The notes: generated by a model from the sequence alone, not told the origin. A stretch of DNA of 7,671 nt from Rhodobiaceae bacterium (GCA_002704755.1 PAHC01000026.1:3334-11004); one strand, 5' to 3'; positions 1 to 6,372 are shown, counted from the stretch's first letter. Translations and numbers: made by a program.

Positions 1-254
1 TTGCCCATTAAGTAACTAGATTGATCCCCCAGAAAAGACCCAACATAGGCAAAAGCAGTAATTAAATAGATTGAAGATATGCCCTCTAAAAACAAGAAAA
101 CTGCTAATAAGTAAAGTAGCAAACTTGGGAAAAGGACACCGGTTAGAACGAAGGATTCTAAAAACCCAAGCAAAGTTAAAAGGAAAGGAGCAATTGCGGC
201 ATTCTCTTTAGAAAAATTTTTTAATTGCTTAAGCCAGGTATCAGAATTTTTTTT
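1..254 (-). CDS. DedA-family inner-membrane protein, N-terminal part, start unresolved, cut by window edge
   Basis: This reading frame is open from just after a stop at 257-255 to the left edge. It encodes a hydrophobic protein with the DedA (SNARE-associated/VTT) family pattern: a short amphipathic lead (DTWLKQLKNFSKENAAIAPF), then LLTLLGFLESFVLTGVLFP, a second hydrophobic stretch, and AYVGSFLGDQSSYLMG. The FLES...G...P and GDQ..Y..G elements are what I recognise. DedA proteins are polytopic inner-membrane proteins linked to lipid-carrier flipping (undecaprenyl phosphate) and membrane homeostasis; which role applies here is unknown. No in-frame ATG, GTG or TTG precedes the conserved region. 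The first TTG (173-171) would remove the lead, and ATT at 194-192 would be a rare start. The ATG at 202-200 is in another frame and stops after eight codons. The frame begins at an A10 run inside the phytase 3' end, so a one-base length change there may be hiding the true start. The family call is firm; the start is not. Confidence 0.8.
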
Positions 255-1258
255 TTAATATCTGTAACGCTAACAATTTTAAAGTTCTGATTGTTGGGTG
301 TGTTATACCCATCTTGAACTACCATTAAACCATCTTTAAATTGATCTGAAAATTCAAAGTTGACGATGTCTAGGCCATCGGTGTCTGCGACATCAATAAC
401 CGAAAATTTATACTTAAAATCGTAGGGATACTTTCGATCGTAAACATTAAAAGTGCTATCGCCCTGGGAGGATACTATTAAAAATCCTTCATTATCCGAT
501 ATTTTGTATACGGCAACCCCTTCAGGATCGCCAGTGATGTTTCCGTCACGGTTATCAATTACTTTTATAAAAGTTTGGTTTTGTGTAGAAAAAGCTTTTA
601 GGATGCCATCATTACCCTCTCTGGAGACAAAGAAGGTTTCATTTTCATCGTCAAAGACACAGCCTTCAGCTTCATTACCACTTGATGGTGGATTAATTTC
701 ATCTTCAATTAGATTGATTGTGTTCAGTAGCATTTCATCAGTAAGATTCCAGAATTGCAGAGCAACTCCCTCCTCCTCTGTTAAGAGTGCGATTAATTCA
801 TTGTTATAAAGCCCTAGACATATGCCATAAACGTTCATATTGGCTTCATATGATTTAGAGTTTAACGCTCTGAAAGGATCTTTATATTTATTAAAGAATT
901 CATAGGCATCAGACTCATTTATTGACCACAAATCTATTGTGCTCGTAGTTCTATTAGAGGTTGCGATGTACAAGGTTTCATTAAGTACACGTACATCAAC
1001 ATTATTTGTTGCCCCTAGTTCAGAGAACCCTAACTCAGATCCGTCCAATTTATAAACATGTATGCCTTTTCTCTTATCGGTACCAAAAATTAGTGATTGC
1101 TGGGGGTTTAATTCATTAACCCATATAGCAGGATCATCAGCAGCATCTCCTGTAGAGCTAACGGGGTTTGTCTCAACGACATAGTCAACAACTACAGTAT
1201 CATTCTGTGAGCCACACGATACCAAGACAATGCTAAGAAAAATTAAAAGAATTCTCAT
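221..1258 (-). CDS. phy: Beta-propeller phytase (3-phytase), predicted lipoprotein
   Basis: Beta-propeller (BPP, alkaline, Ca2+-dependent) phytases hydrolyse phosphate from myo-inositol hexakisphosphate and similar phosphoesters. Family landmarks run along the 345-residue protein: DAADDPAIWV (38-47), a basic TDKRKG phosphate-binding loop (60-65), NNVDVR (85-90), SNR (101-103), AEGCVFDDE (197-205), DPEGVAVY (244-251), SSQGDSTFNVYDR (263-275), TDGLDI (293-298) and QDGYN...NQNFK (315-327). Length is close to the Bacillus enzymes once the signal is removed. The N-terminus is a type II signal with lipobox LVSC (12-15). Residue +2 is Gly rather than Asp, which favours the outer membrane by the usual Lol rule. 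ATG start at 1258; no clear Shine-Dalgarno sequence precedes it. It follows the phosphate permease on the same strand after 133 bp, with its own possible promoter, and overlaps the DedA frame. Substrate preference cannot be read from sequence; other phosphomonoesters are possible. Confidence 0.92.
   Translation of the reverse strand: MRILLIFLSIVLVSCGSQNDTVVVDYVVETNPVSSTGDAADDPAIWVNELNPQQSLIFGTDKRKGIHVYKLDGSELGFSELGATNNVDVRVLNETLYIATSNRTTSTIDLWSINESDAYEFFNKYKDPFRALNSKSYEANMNVYGICLGLYNNELIALLTEEEGVALQFWNLTDEMLLNTINLIEDEINPPSSGNEAEGCVFDDENETFFVSREGNDGILKAFSTQNQTFIKVIDNRDGNITGDPEGVAVYKISDNEGFLIVSSQGDSTFNVYDRKYPYDFKYKFSVIDVADTDGLDIVNFEFSDQFKDGLMVVQDGYNTPNNQNFKIVSVTDIKKKILIPGLSN
247..256 (-). repeat. 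A10 homopolymer at the phytase/DedA junction
   Basis: Ten consecutive T on the plus strand, hence A10 in the message. In the phytase frame it is read as lysine codons just before the last eight residues. Runs this long are prone to replication, sequencing and RNA-polymerase slippage, and the run contains the A AAA AAA ribosomal slippery heptamer. One extra A (or a -1 ribosomal shift) fuses phytase to the DedA frame. One fewer A links the DedA frame to an upstream TTG at 276-274 and shortens phytase by only a few residues. Confidence 0.9.
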
Positions 1259-1391
1259 TTATACAAACTGGTAATTGAATCTAAATTTTAAATAATTGGA
1301 TGATTCTTATTCATCTTAGCTTAAGTTTATCAGGTTTCTGATAATAAAAATCAGATTAATTGCCAATAATTGGAAGTTAAAAAATGAAAAT
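1259..1391. other. Intergenic stretch between phosphate permease and phytase genes
   Basis: This 133-bp spacer is the longest non-coding stretch in the window. It holds the U-tract of the probable permease terminator (1379-1390), a possible phytase promoter (1338-1366), a small inverted repeat TTATCAG/CTGATAA with a four-base loop (1327-1344), and CCAATAATTGG (1363-1373). I see no small ORF with coding character and no RNA gene. Confidence 0.6.
1338..1366 (-). promoter_or_regulatory. Possible sigma70-type promoter for phytase
   Basis: Reading the minus strand, TTGGCA (1366-1361, five of six to the -35 consensus) is followed after 17 bases by TATCAG (1343-1338, four of six to the -10). Transcription would start about 70 bases before the phytase ATG. 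It lies just beyond a probable terminator of the upstream permease gene, which fits independent transcription of phytase. I see no PhoB box. In AT-rich DNA such matches arise by chance, so this is tentative. Confidence 0.3.
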
Positions 1392-1411
1392 TCAATACGT
1401 AAACGTATTAA
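1379..1411 (-). terminator. Probable intrinsic terminator overlapping the end of the phosphate permease gene
   Basis: In the minus-strand transcript an eight-pair stem (UUAAUACG pairing with CGUAUUGA, one G-U pair, four-base loop UUUA; 1411-1392) covers the last codons and the TGA stop of the permease. It is followed by a U-rich tail of four U, CA and six U (1390-1379). The stem has only two G-C pairs, so it is weak, but the order stem, loop and U-tract is right for Rho-independent termination before the phytase gene. Confidence 0.4.
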
Positions 1412-2654
1412 TAAATAATTCAAGAAAGACAATAGATAGCAGTGCACCAATAGGCAATGTAACTAACCAAGAAGAGACAATCGTTCTAACAGATTTAAAG
1501 TTTACCGCCCCAGCACCTTCGACCAAACCTATACCTATTACCGCCCCAACTAAGGTATGTGTCGTTGATACTGGCATATCCAATTGACTTGCAATAACAA
1601 CTGTTAGAGCAGCGGCTAGTTGAGCAGAAAAACCTTTTGTAGGTGTTAGCTTTACAATTTTTTCACCAATGGTTTTCATTACTCTGTATCCAAGTGTTGC
1701 AAGACCTAAAACGATACCAGCTCCACCTAAGAATAGGATCCAAAGCGGTGTTTCCAATTGATAGGGTTGATTTAGAATTTGGTTTGTGGCTTGATAGATT
1801 GCAGCCAATGGACCAATAGCATTGGCAACATCATTGGAGCCATGAGCAAAAGCAACAGCACAAGAGGTAAATATCATGAGATAGGCAAATTGTGCTTCAG
1901 AATTAGTTGCTAAATTCTTGAGTTTTCCTTTAGAAAATTGATAAAAACATATTGTAAAAAGAGCTGCTATTGCTACCGATAGCATCACGCTATCACTAAA
2001 TGCTAATGTTATATCTTGTTGTTTTAAAATATTTTTTAATCCTTTTGTCGTCGTAATTAGCGCGATTGCGAAACCTGCTAAAAAAATGTAACTTGCAATG
2101 ATCAAACCCTTATACTTAGATTGATTATCAATAAGAAATTTTTTACAGGTATAATAAAAAAATGCTGCCACTAAAGCCGACAATAAGGGCGAAGTAATCC
2201 AAGATAAAGCAATATTACTTACAACTGTCCAATTAACCTTATCGAAGCCTAGATAATAAATACCAAAGCCAACAATCGCACCAACAATAGTATGAGTTGT
2301 AGATACAGGCCACCCTCGAAAACTAGCAATTAATAACCATACTCCTGCAGCAAAGAGAGATGAAATCATCCCATAGATAAGAATATCAAGGTTTCCAGCG
2401 AATAGTGCTGGATCTAAGACACCTTTACGTATGGTTTGAGTAACACCACCACCTGCAAGAAAAGCGCCCAGGAATTCAAATACTGCTGCAATCAGCACAG
2501 CTTGTGAAATAGTTAGCACTTTACTACCAACTGAAGTACCCATAGCATTCGCAACATCGTTCGCACCAACACCATAGGCTGTAAAAAAACCCAACAAGGC
2601 TGCTGATACCAGAATTAAAGGAATGCCAAAGAGGGTAATTTCTACTAGTGCCAT
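1392..2654 (-). CDS. pit: PiT-family inorganic phosphate transporter
   Basis: Low-affinity, cation-coupled phosphate permease of the inner membrane (PiT/PHO4 family). The 420 residues show the diagnostic internal duplication: GANDVANAMGT (30-40) matched by HGSNDVANAIGP (271-282), and PVSTTHT at 116-122 matched by PVSTTHT at 361-367. The Asn-Asp pairs in the two GxNDxAN motifs belong to the transport site. About ten hydrophobic segments are visible, with a charged central loop around 171-183 and 204-218. Full length for a compact bacterial member. ATG start at 2654, with no strong Shine-Dalgarno. It diverges from ppk2 across 56 bp containing a symmetric operator-like repeat and is followed on its own strand by phytase. 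PiT proteins carry metal-phosphate; some relatives carry sulfate, but the phosphate-related neighbours favour phosphate. Confidence 0.95.
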   Translation of the reverse strand: MALVEITLFGIPLILVSAALLGFFTAYGVGANDVANAMGTSVGSKVLTISQAVLIAAVFEFLGAFLAGGGVTQTIRKGVLDPALFAGNLDILIYGMISSLFAAGVWLLIASFRGWPVSTTHTIVGAIVGFGIYYLGFDKVNWTVVSNIALSWITSPLLSALVAAFFYYTCKKFLIDNQSKYKGLIIASYIFLAGFAIALITTTKGLKNILKQQDITLAFSDSVMLSVAIAALFTICFYQFSKGKLKNLATNSEAQFAYLMIFTSCAVAFAHGSNDVANAIGPLAAIYQATNQILNQPYQLETPLWILFLGGAGIVLGLATLGYRVMKTIGEKIVKLTPTKGFSAQLAAALTVVIASQLDMPVSTTHTLVGAVIGIGLVEGAGAVNFKSVRTIVSSWLVTLPIGALLSIVFLELFINTFTY

Positions 2655-2672
2655 AAAATAAGGTTTACTTGA

Positions 2673-2685
2673 GGTATACTATACC
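2673..2685. promoter_or_regulatory. Inverted repeat with back-to-back -10-like hexamers between pit and ppk2
   Basis: GGTATA-C-TATACC is a perfect 13-bp inverted repeat near the middle of the 56-bp divergent spacer. On the plus strand it contains TATACT (2675-2680) and on the minus strand TATAGT (2683-2678), each five of six to the -10 consensus. Use of either would give short leaders of about 20 bases towards ppk2 and pit. No convincing -35 accompanies them. An alternative plus-strand promoter is TTGAGG (2670-2675) with TATATA (2692-2697). The symmetry suits a dimeric regulator or a shared bidirectional promoter; which of these is an inference. Confidence 0.4.
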
Positions 2686-2710
2686 CTCTTTTATATAAGA
2701 TTTCATAAAG

Positions 2711-3538
2711 ATGATTGAATATAAATTTGAACAATACAATTCTTTAGCTCCAAACCTTTATCGTAAGGAAAAATACAACTTACAAGTCGAGCTTCTAAAG
2801 CTACAAGAAGACATCATCAAAAACAAAAGAAGAATAGCAATATGTTTTGAAGGTCGAGATACAGCAGGTAAATCTTCAACCATTAATTTTTTCTCTGAAC
2901 ACCTAATACCTGAAAACTTTAACTATGTTCATTTAGGCATCCCAACACCACATGAAAAAAAATTTTGGTTTGAAAGATGGGAAAAACATTTACCTGAGAA
3001 AGGACAATTAGTACTTTTTGATCGATCATGGTACACGCGTGCTTTAATTGAACCCACTTTAGGTTATTGTTCTAAGCCTCAATACCAAGAATTTATGAAT
3101 AATGTGAATAAATGGGAGGAAAACCTAATTAACCACGGCATTGAAATTGTAAAATTTTATTTTTCCATTGATAAAGAGCAACAAACAAGAAGAATTCGTG
3201 CAAGAAAAAACAGCAAACTCAAATACTGGAAGTTATCGACCTCAGACAAATTAATGGTTGGCAAATGGGATGTGTTTACTCTATACAAGGACCAAATGTT
3301 TAACGTCACTTCAACCCAACTATCACCTTGGATAGTTATCAATGCTAATAATAAGATGATTGCACGTTTGAGTGCACTTAGATATTTGCTAAATAACTTT
3401 GAATATGAAAATAAAGAATCTCTTGAACCTCCCCAATGGGGTGAGGATTTAGCAAACTACTCTTGTTTTATTGAAGGAGTCTTGTTTGATAATCTCACAT
3501 ACGAACAATATAAAATACTTTCTTCTTTTTCAGATTAA
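2711..3538 (+). CDS. ppk2: Polyphosphate kinase 2 family protein (polyphosphate:nucleotide phosphotransferase)
   Basis: PPK2 enzymes transfer phosphate between polyphosphate and nucleotides (NDP to NTP or NMP to NDP) in the cytoplasm. The single P-loop domain has Walker A FEGRDTAGKSS (46-56, Lys54), Walker B LFDRSWY (102-108, Asp104/Arg105), a basic lid RRIRARKNSKLKYWKLSTSD (160-179), and the family C-terminal pattern W..Y....M...T...SPW..I.AN.K..ARL (186-220). At 275 residues it is a normal one-domain form, with a C-terminal tail of about 45 residues that I do not recognise. Variants from the usual consensus are GRDTAGKSS in place of GRDAAGKGG, and RALIEP in place of the usual RAGVE. These leave the NDP/NMP class undecided. 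ATG at 2711. The stop overlaps the start of the exopolyphosphatase gene as TAATG, so the two are probably co-translated. It is divergent from the phosphate permease. Confidence 0.92.
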   Translation: MIEYKFEQYNSLAPNLYRKEKYNLQVELLKLQEDIIKNKRRIAICFEGRDTAGKSSTINFFSEHLIPENFNYVHLGIPTPHEKKFWFERWEKHLPEKGQLVLFDRSWYTRALIEPTLGYCSKPQYQEFMNNVNKWEENLINHGIEIVKFYFSIDKEQQTRRIRARKNSKLKYWKLSTSDKLMVGKWDVFTLYKDQMFNVTSTQLSPWIVINANNKMIARLSALRYLLNNFEYENKESLEPPQWGEDLANYSCFIEGVLFDNLTYEQYKILSSFSD

Positions 3539-4365
3539 TGGATATAGCTGTCACGGATATAGGCTCAAACGCTATTAAATATAAGGTTTTTAGTGATAGT
3601 GGTGAATTAAAAGAATACGTTCGAGAACCATTAAGGTTAGGAACAGACGTTTTTAATCATGGGCATATCCGTGACAATACTAGAAAGCAGTTAGTGAATT
3701 TACTGATTAAATTTAAACAGTCGTTTGACAGCAAAAATATTAGCCAGCAACACTTTATTGCAACCTCTGCTTTAAGAGATGCAAATAATAAAAATGAAAT
3801 CATAGAGGCTCTCGCAAACCATGATATTTACCTAAATATTATCAGCGGCAATGAAGAGGCTGAACTGCTCACCAATTTCACCACTAAATATCGTTCATAT
3901 GGTGTTGTCGATATTGGTGGCGGTAGTTTAGATATTTATGTTAATGATGGGGCAAAATCTTCTTATGCTTCCTTCAATTTAGGCGCTGTTCGATTGTTGC
4001 ATATTAGTGCAAAAAAAATAATTGATGAAAAACAAAAACTTCAAAGCTGGTTAGAAAATTTTCAATCCGTAGAAATAATCTATGGCTTAGGAGGTAATTT
4101 GAGATGTATTTTAGAGATTGGCAATGGTGAAAAAAAAGTATCATCTGAAAGTTACCTTATGCTGCTTGATAAATTTAAAAAAATGAATAACGACACTTTG
4201 GTCAATAATTATCTAATTCCAGAGGATAGAGTAGATATAGTTCCATTGGCAGGAGAGCTTTACAAAGAAATTATGGAACAGCTGAGAGCCTCGTACTTAA
4301 AAAGCTCATTTTGGTCCATTTCAAATGGGTTGATTGAAAAAATTATAAGAGAGTCAAAGGAATAG
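3538..4365 (+). CDS. ppx: Short Ppx/GppA-family exopolyphosphatase
   Basis: Ppx/GppA phosphatases have the ASKHA (actin-like ATPase) fold and remove terminal phosphate from polyphosphate or hydrolyse pppGpp. Motifs seen: the phosphate-1 loop DIGSNAIK (7-14), RLGTDV (33-38), ATSALRDANN (75-84), SGNEEAELL (103-111) with the family's catalytic Glu in the EE pair (106-107), phosphate-2 DIGGGSLDIYV (125-135), FNLGAVRLL (146-154) and the adenosine-type loop GLGGNLRC (183-190). The protein is 275 residues, shorter than the usual one-module forms of about 300 and far shorter than E. coli Ppx (about 500), and has no C-terminal HD-like domain. Coupling to ppk2 through TAATG favours polyphosphate over pppGpp as substrate; that is an inference from context. 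The last 23 bases overlap the end of gspN on the other strand. Confidence 0.9.
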   Translation: MDIAVTDIGSNAIKYKVFSDSGELKEYVREPLRLGTDVFNHGHIRDNTRKQLVNLLIKFKQSFDSKNISQQHFIATSALRDANNKNEIIEALANHDIYLNIISGNEEAELLTNFTTKYRSYGVVDIGGGSLDIYVNDGAKSSYASFNLGAVRLLHISAKKIIDEKQKLQSWLENFQSVEIIYGLGGNLRCILEIGNGEKKVSSESYLMLLDKFKKMNNDTLVNNYLIPEDRVDIVPLAGELYKEIMEQLRASYLKSSFWSISNGLIEKIIRESKE

Positions 4366-4981
4366 CAATAACTTGATTGTTAAAGATGAATTTAAATTCA
4401 TTAGGTAATGCTGCTGAATTAAGGTAAGCAAAATAATTGTTATCCTTTGTACCAAAATAAATAATTTCTTCATTCAGATGGTAGATTTTTATTTCCCCAG
4501 CCACACATAAAACTTGTAAATTAGTTAAGGTTGTTATGGTTGAAACCACTATGTCAGCTGTTCCTTGGCCACTAAGACAATAGCCATTACTTGAAATAGT
4601 AAAATTATGAAGTTCTGTTTTAACTTTGATTTCATCAAGTAAGCTAGAGTCTTGGATAATGTTTATTGTAAAGTTGTGAATTTGAAGTTCTAGTGATGGC
4701 AAATTAAGTGTTAATTCAGCGCTGCCAAATTTATCATCTAGTTCTATTTCTGCTTTTGTTAGCGCTTGCTCTATTGGTAAGTTGTATGAAATTTTATCTA
4801 TATCAATATCCCTGAAACTTACATCCGTTAGGCTTCCCTCAAAAATATTGCCTTCAGCATAGACATAATTAAACTCATCATTTTTATCAAATAATTTTAG
4901 ATATATTGATATCGGTGCTAGAAACAATAAAACTAGGAGAATTAGAATAATTAGAAAGAGTGTTTGTAATGCTTTATTCAA
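4343..4981 (-). CDS. gspN: Type II secretion system protein N (GspN)-like
   Basis: GspN is a bitopic inner-membrane accessory of the T2SS with a periplasmic beta-rich domain; it is often dispensable. Here one N-terminal membrane segment (about 6-29) with a short cytoplasmic tail is followed by a periplasmic domain. Weak family features are EGNIFEGSLTDVSF (43-56), matching the usual GxxWxGxxxxv pattern, the conserved GYCLSGQGTADI (133-144), and LQVLCVAGEIKIYHL (155-169). Cys135 and Cys159 could form a disulfide in the periplasm. At 212 residues it is somewhat shorter than the usual 230-260. The start is TTG (4981-4979), chosen because a TAAGG ribosome-binding site lies seven bases before it and because it overlaps the end of gspM by 8 bp. 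The name rests largely on its place after gspM, since the sequence is divergent. It converges on ppx with a 23-bp overlap. Confidence 0.78.
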   Translation of the reverse strand: MNKALQTLFLIILILLVLLFLAPISIYLKLFDKNDEFNYVYAEGNIFEGSLTDVSFRDIDIDKISYNLPIEQALTKAEIELDDKFGSAELTLNLPSLELQIHNFTINIIQDSSLLDEIKVKTELHNFTISSNGYCLSGQGTADIVVSTITTLTNLQVLCVAGEIKIYHLNEEIIYFGTKDNNYFAYLNSAALPNEFKFIFNNQVIAIPLTLL

Positions 4982-5381
4982 CAGTAAACCTTACTGTAAA
5001 AGAGGAATTATTATGTACACCTTCAACATTGACCACTTGAACATTTAAGCTTGCAAGATAATCTGTGATTGACTTCATGGTAACAGGGTCCACATCGATA
5101 ATTTCAAAAGAATTGCCCTCATTGTAAAACGTAAGCTCCTGCGTGCTTAAAAACTGAGATATTTTAGAGATTGGTTGTTCATCAGAAAGTTCTGAAATAT
5201 ATTTAGCCTCAGCAATTTTTAGTTTGAAATCTTGATACTCATTAATCTCATTAGCTAGGGTAGCTTTTTGTTCAAATAAACTTTGAGCTAATCCAATGCC
5301 AATTATTATTAGCATCAAACAAATAAATAGGAAGAGCATTTCAACCCTGTATTGCTTTAGTTTAGTTTGCATCAATTTCAT
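4974..5381 (-). CDS. gspM: Type II secretion system protein M (GspM)-like
   Basis: GspM is the small bitopic protein of the T2SS inner-membrane platform and partners GspL. The 135 residues show the expected layout: a short basic cytoplasmic tail (KLMQTKLKQYR), one membrane segment (about 14-32), a helical, charged stretch likely to form a coiled coil (34-66), and a small alpha/beta periplasmic domain (about 82-135) consistent with the ferredoxin-like fold. It is shorter than the typical 150-180 residues. Primary sequence similarity within this family is low, so the call rests on topology, size and position between gspL and gspN. ATG at 5381 overlaps gspL by 20 bp; a second ATG at 5372 (starting MQTKLK) is equally possible, and neither has a clear ribosome binding site. 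Confidence 0.82.
   Translation of the reverse strand: MKLMQTKLKQYRVEMLFLFICLMLIIIGIGLAQSLFEQKATLANEINEYQDFKLKIAEAKYISELSDEQPISKISQFLSTQELTFYNEGNSFEIIDVDPVTMKSITDYLASLNVQVVNVEGVHNNSSFTVRFTVE
4989..4993 (-). promoter_or_regulatory. Ribosome binding site that fixes the TTG start of gspN
   Basis: TAAGG on the minus strand lies seven bases upstream of TTG at 4981-4979, inside the 3' end of gspM. No ATG or GTG start fits the reading frame as well, so this site supports the non-ATG start. It is the clearest Shine-Dalgarno sequence in the window; most other genes here lack one. Confidence 0.6.
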
Positions 5382-6372
5382 ATGTAATATTGGTATAATT
5401 TTCCAGAACTTTTTTATTTACTAGTTTTAAAGGAATGTTTTTAGTCTGAAGGTAATTTTCAACATCTGCCAACTCATTATTCGGAATTTTTAAATTAAGT
5501 TCAATGTTCGGTCCTTTCTCCTTTTGCTTAAAAGATTCGATATATTCAAGGTTAGGGATAGATGCAAAAATATTGCCAAGATTAGCTAAAGTATTGGTTG
5601 GCGATTTAAGGTAATTATTTTTAAGTGTCAGTAAATGATTTTCAGCAAATCTAAATTCAGTATTTGGGAAATACGTAGAAAAAATTTGCTCCTTTGATTG
5701 CTCAATCTCATTGATCTTAGAATTGGTCATATGTAAATTAACAAATCCCAAAAAGTTTAAGGAAAGAATGCACAAGGCGAAAGAGTAGTAAGCAAGCTTA
5801 TTGGTTGCAAAACTTAAAGTGGTTGATAAATTAAGGTGTTCATAGTTATAAAATATGCTTTCATCCACATCTTTTAGGCATTTTTCTGAAAAATTAGAAA
5901 TTGATTCATTTAGCACAGGAAGCATTTTTTTATTAAATTTATAAATAGTGCCCTCCTCCTCTAGATAAATCGAATCATTGTATTGGCAATTTTTTTTCAT
6001 GAGTGTTACAAACAAAAATGCATCTGAAATCAAATGGTATGAGCTGCCAAATTTAGAAAGTTTGTTTTCAATTAGTTTCTTATCCTCATCTGCAATAACA
6101 TAATAATTATGTTTATCTACAGGACCTAAAACATTAAGCTGACCATTAGATCTGCCTGGATTGAGGATCTCATCATTAATGATAGCCGCTTTAATTTCTT
6201 TGATATTTAGGTTTGCATTGTTGAAGTATCTGTGGCTAAGTACTTCATTAGGAAGCACAAAAGCCACTTCATCATCGTTATTAATTTCTGATAATTTTGA
6301 GGAAGTTATTTTGTTGTCACTAAATAAGAGCCCCTCCTCTAAGTTGTTATCTTTAAAGATAAAAATTTTCAC
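5362..6372 (-). CDS. gspL: Type II secretion system protein L (GspL)-like
   Basis: GspL links the cytoplasmic assembly ATPase GspE to GspM in the inner membrane. In order: a cytoplasmic domain (1-190) matching the position of the actin-like GspL fold, with FVLPNEVLSHRYFN (38-51) near its N-terminus; one membrane segment (about 193-213); a helical periplasmic linker (216-232); and a C-terminal region (about 240-336) with two strand-helix units as in the ferredoxin-like domain, including the IFSTYFPNTEF entry (230-240) common in this family. At 336 residues it is a little under the usual 380-400, with the deficit in the cytoplasmic domain. The start is GTG (6372-6370), which overlaps the gspK stop as GTGA. 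An AGGA lies ten bases upstream, slightly distant. Sequence conservation is low; context makes the identity secure. Confidence 0.87.
   Translation of the reverse strand: MKIFIFKDNNLEEGLLFSDNKITSSKLSEINNDDEVAFVLPNEVLSHRYFNNANLNIKEIKAAIINDEILNPGRSNGQLNVLGPVDKHNYYVIADEDKKLIENKLSKFGSSYHLISDAFLFVTLMKKNCQYNDSIYLEEEGTIYKFNKKMLPVLNESISNFSEKCLKDVDESIFYNYEHLNLSTTLSFATNKLAYYSFALCILSLNFLGFVNLHMTNSKINEIEQSKEQIFSTYFPNTEFRFAENHLLTLKNNYLKSPTNTLANLGNIFASIPNLEYIESFKQKEKGPNIELNLKIPNNELADVENYLQTKNIPLKLVNKKVLENYTNITYEIDAN

Noticed and set aside
179..202. ATG at 202-200 as the DedA start
   Set aside because: It is in a different frame and meets TAA after eight codons, so it cannot produce the DedA segment without a one-base shift.
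453..809. Plus-strand open frame of 118 codons inside the phytase gene
   Set aside because: It lies wholly antisense to a well-supported phytase, has serine-rich low-complexity translation and resembles no family.
1327..1344. TTATCAG/CTGATAA hairpin as a terminator or riboswitch stem
   Set aside because: Seven pairs with mostly A-T and no proper U-tract in the minus-strand direction; likely chance in AT-rich spacer DNA.
1384..1587. Plus-strand open frame of 67 codons over the 3' end of the phosphate permease gene
   Set aside because: Antisense to conserved permease codons including the second PVSTTHT motif; no family resemblance.
3157..3342. Minus-strand open frame of 61 codons inside ppk2
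   Set aside because: Antisense to the conserved PPK2 lid and C-terminal pattern; no ribosome binding site or recognisable content.
4386..4401. Perfect 16-bp palindrome ATGAATTTAAATTCAT
   Set aside because: It encodes the residues NEFKFI near the end of gspN and is all A/T in its core, so codon content explains it; no U-tract follows on either strand to make a terminator.
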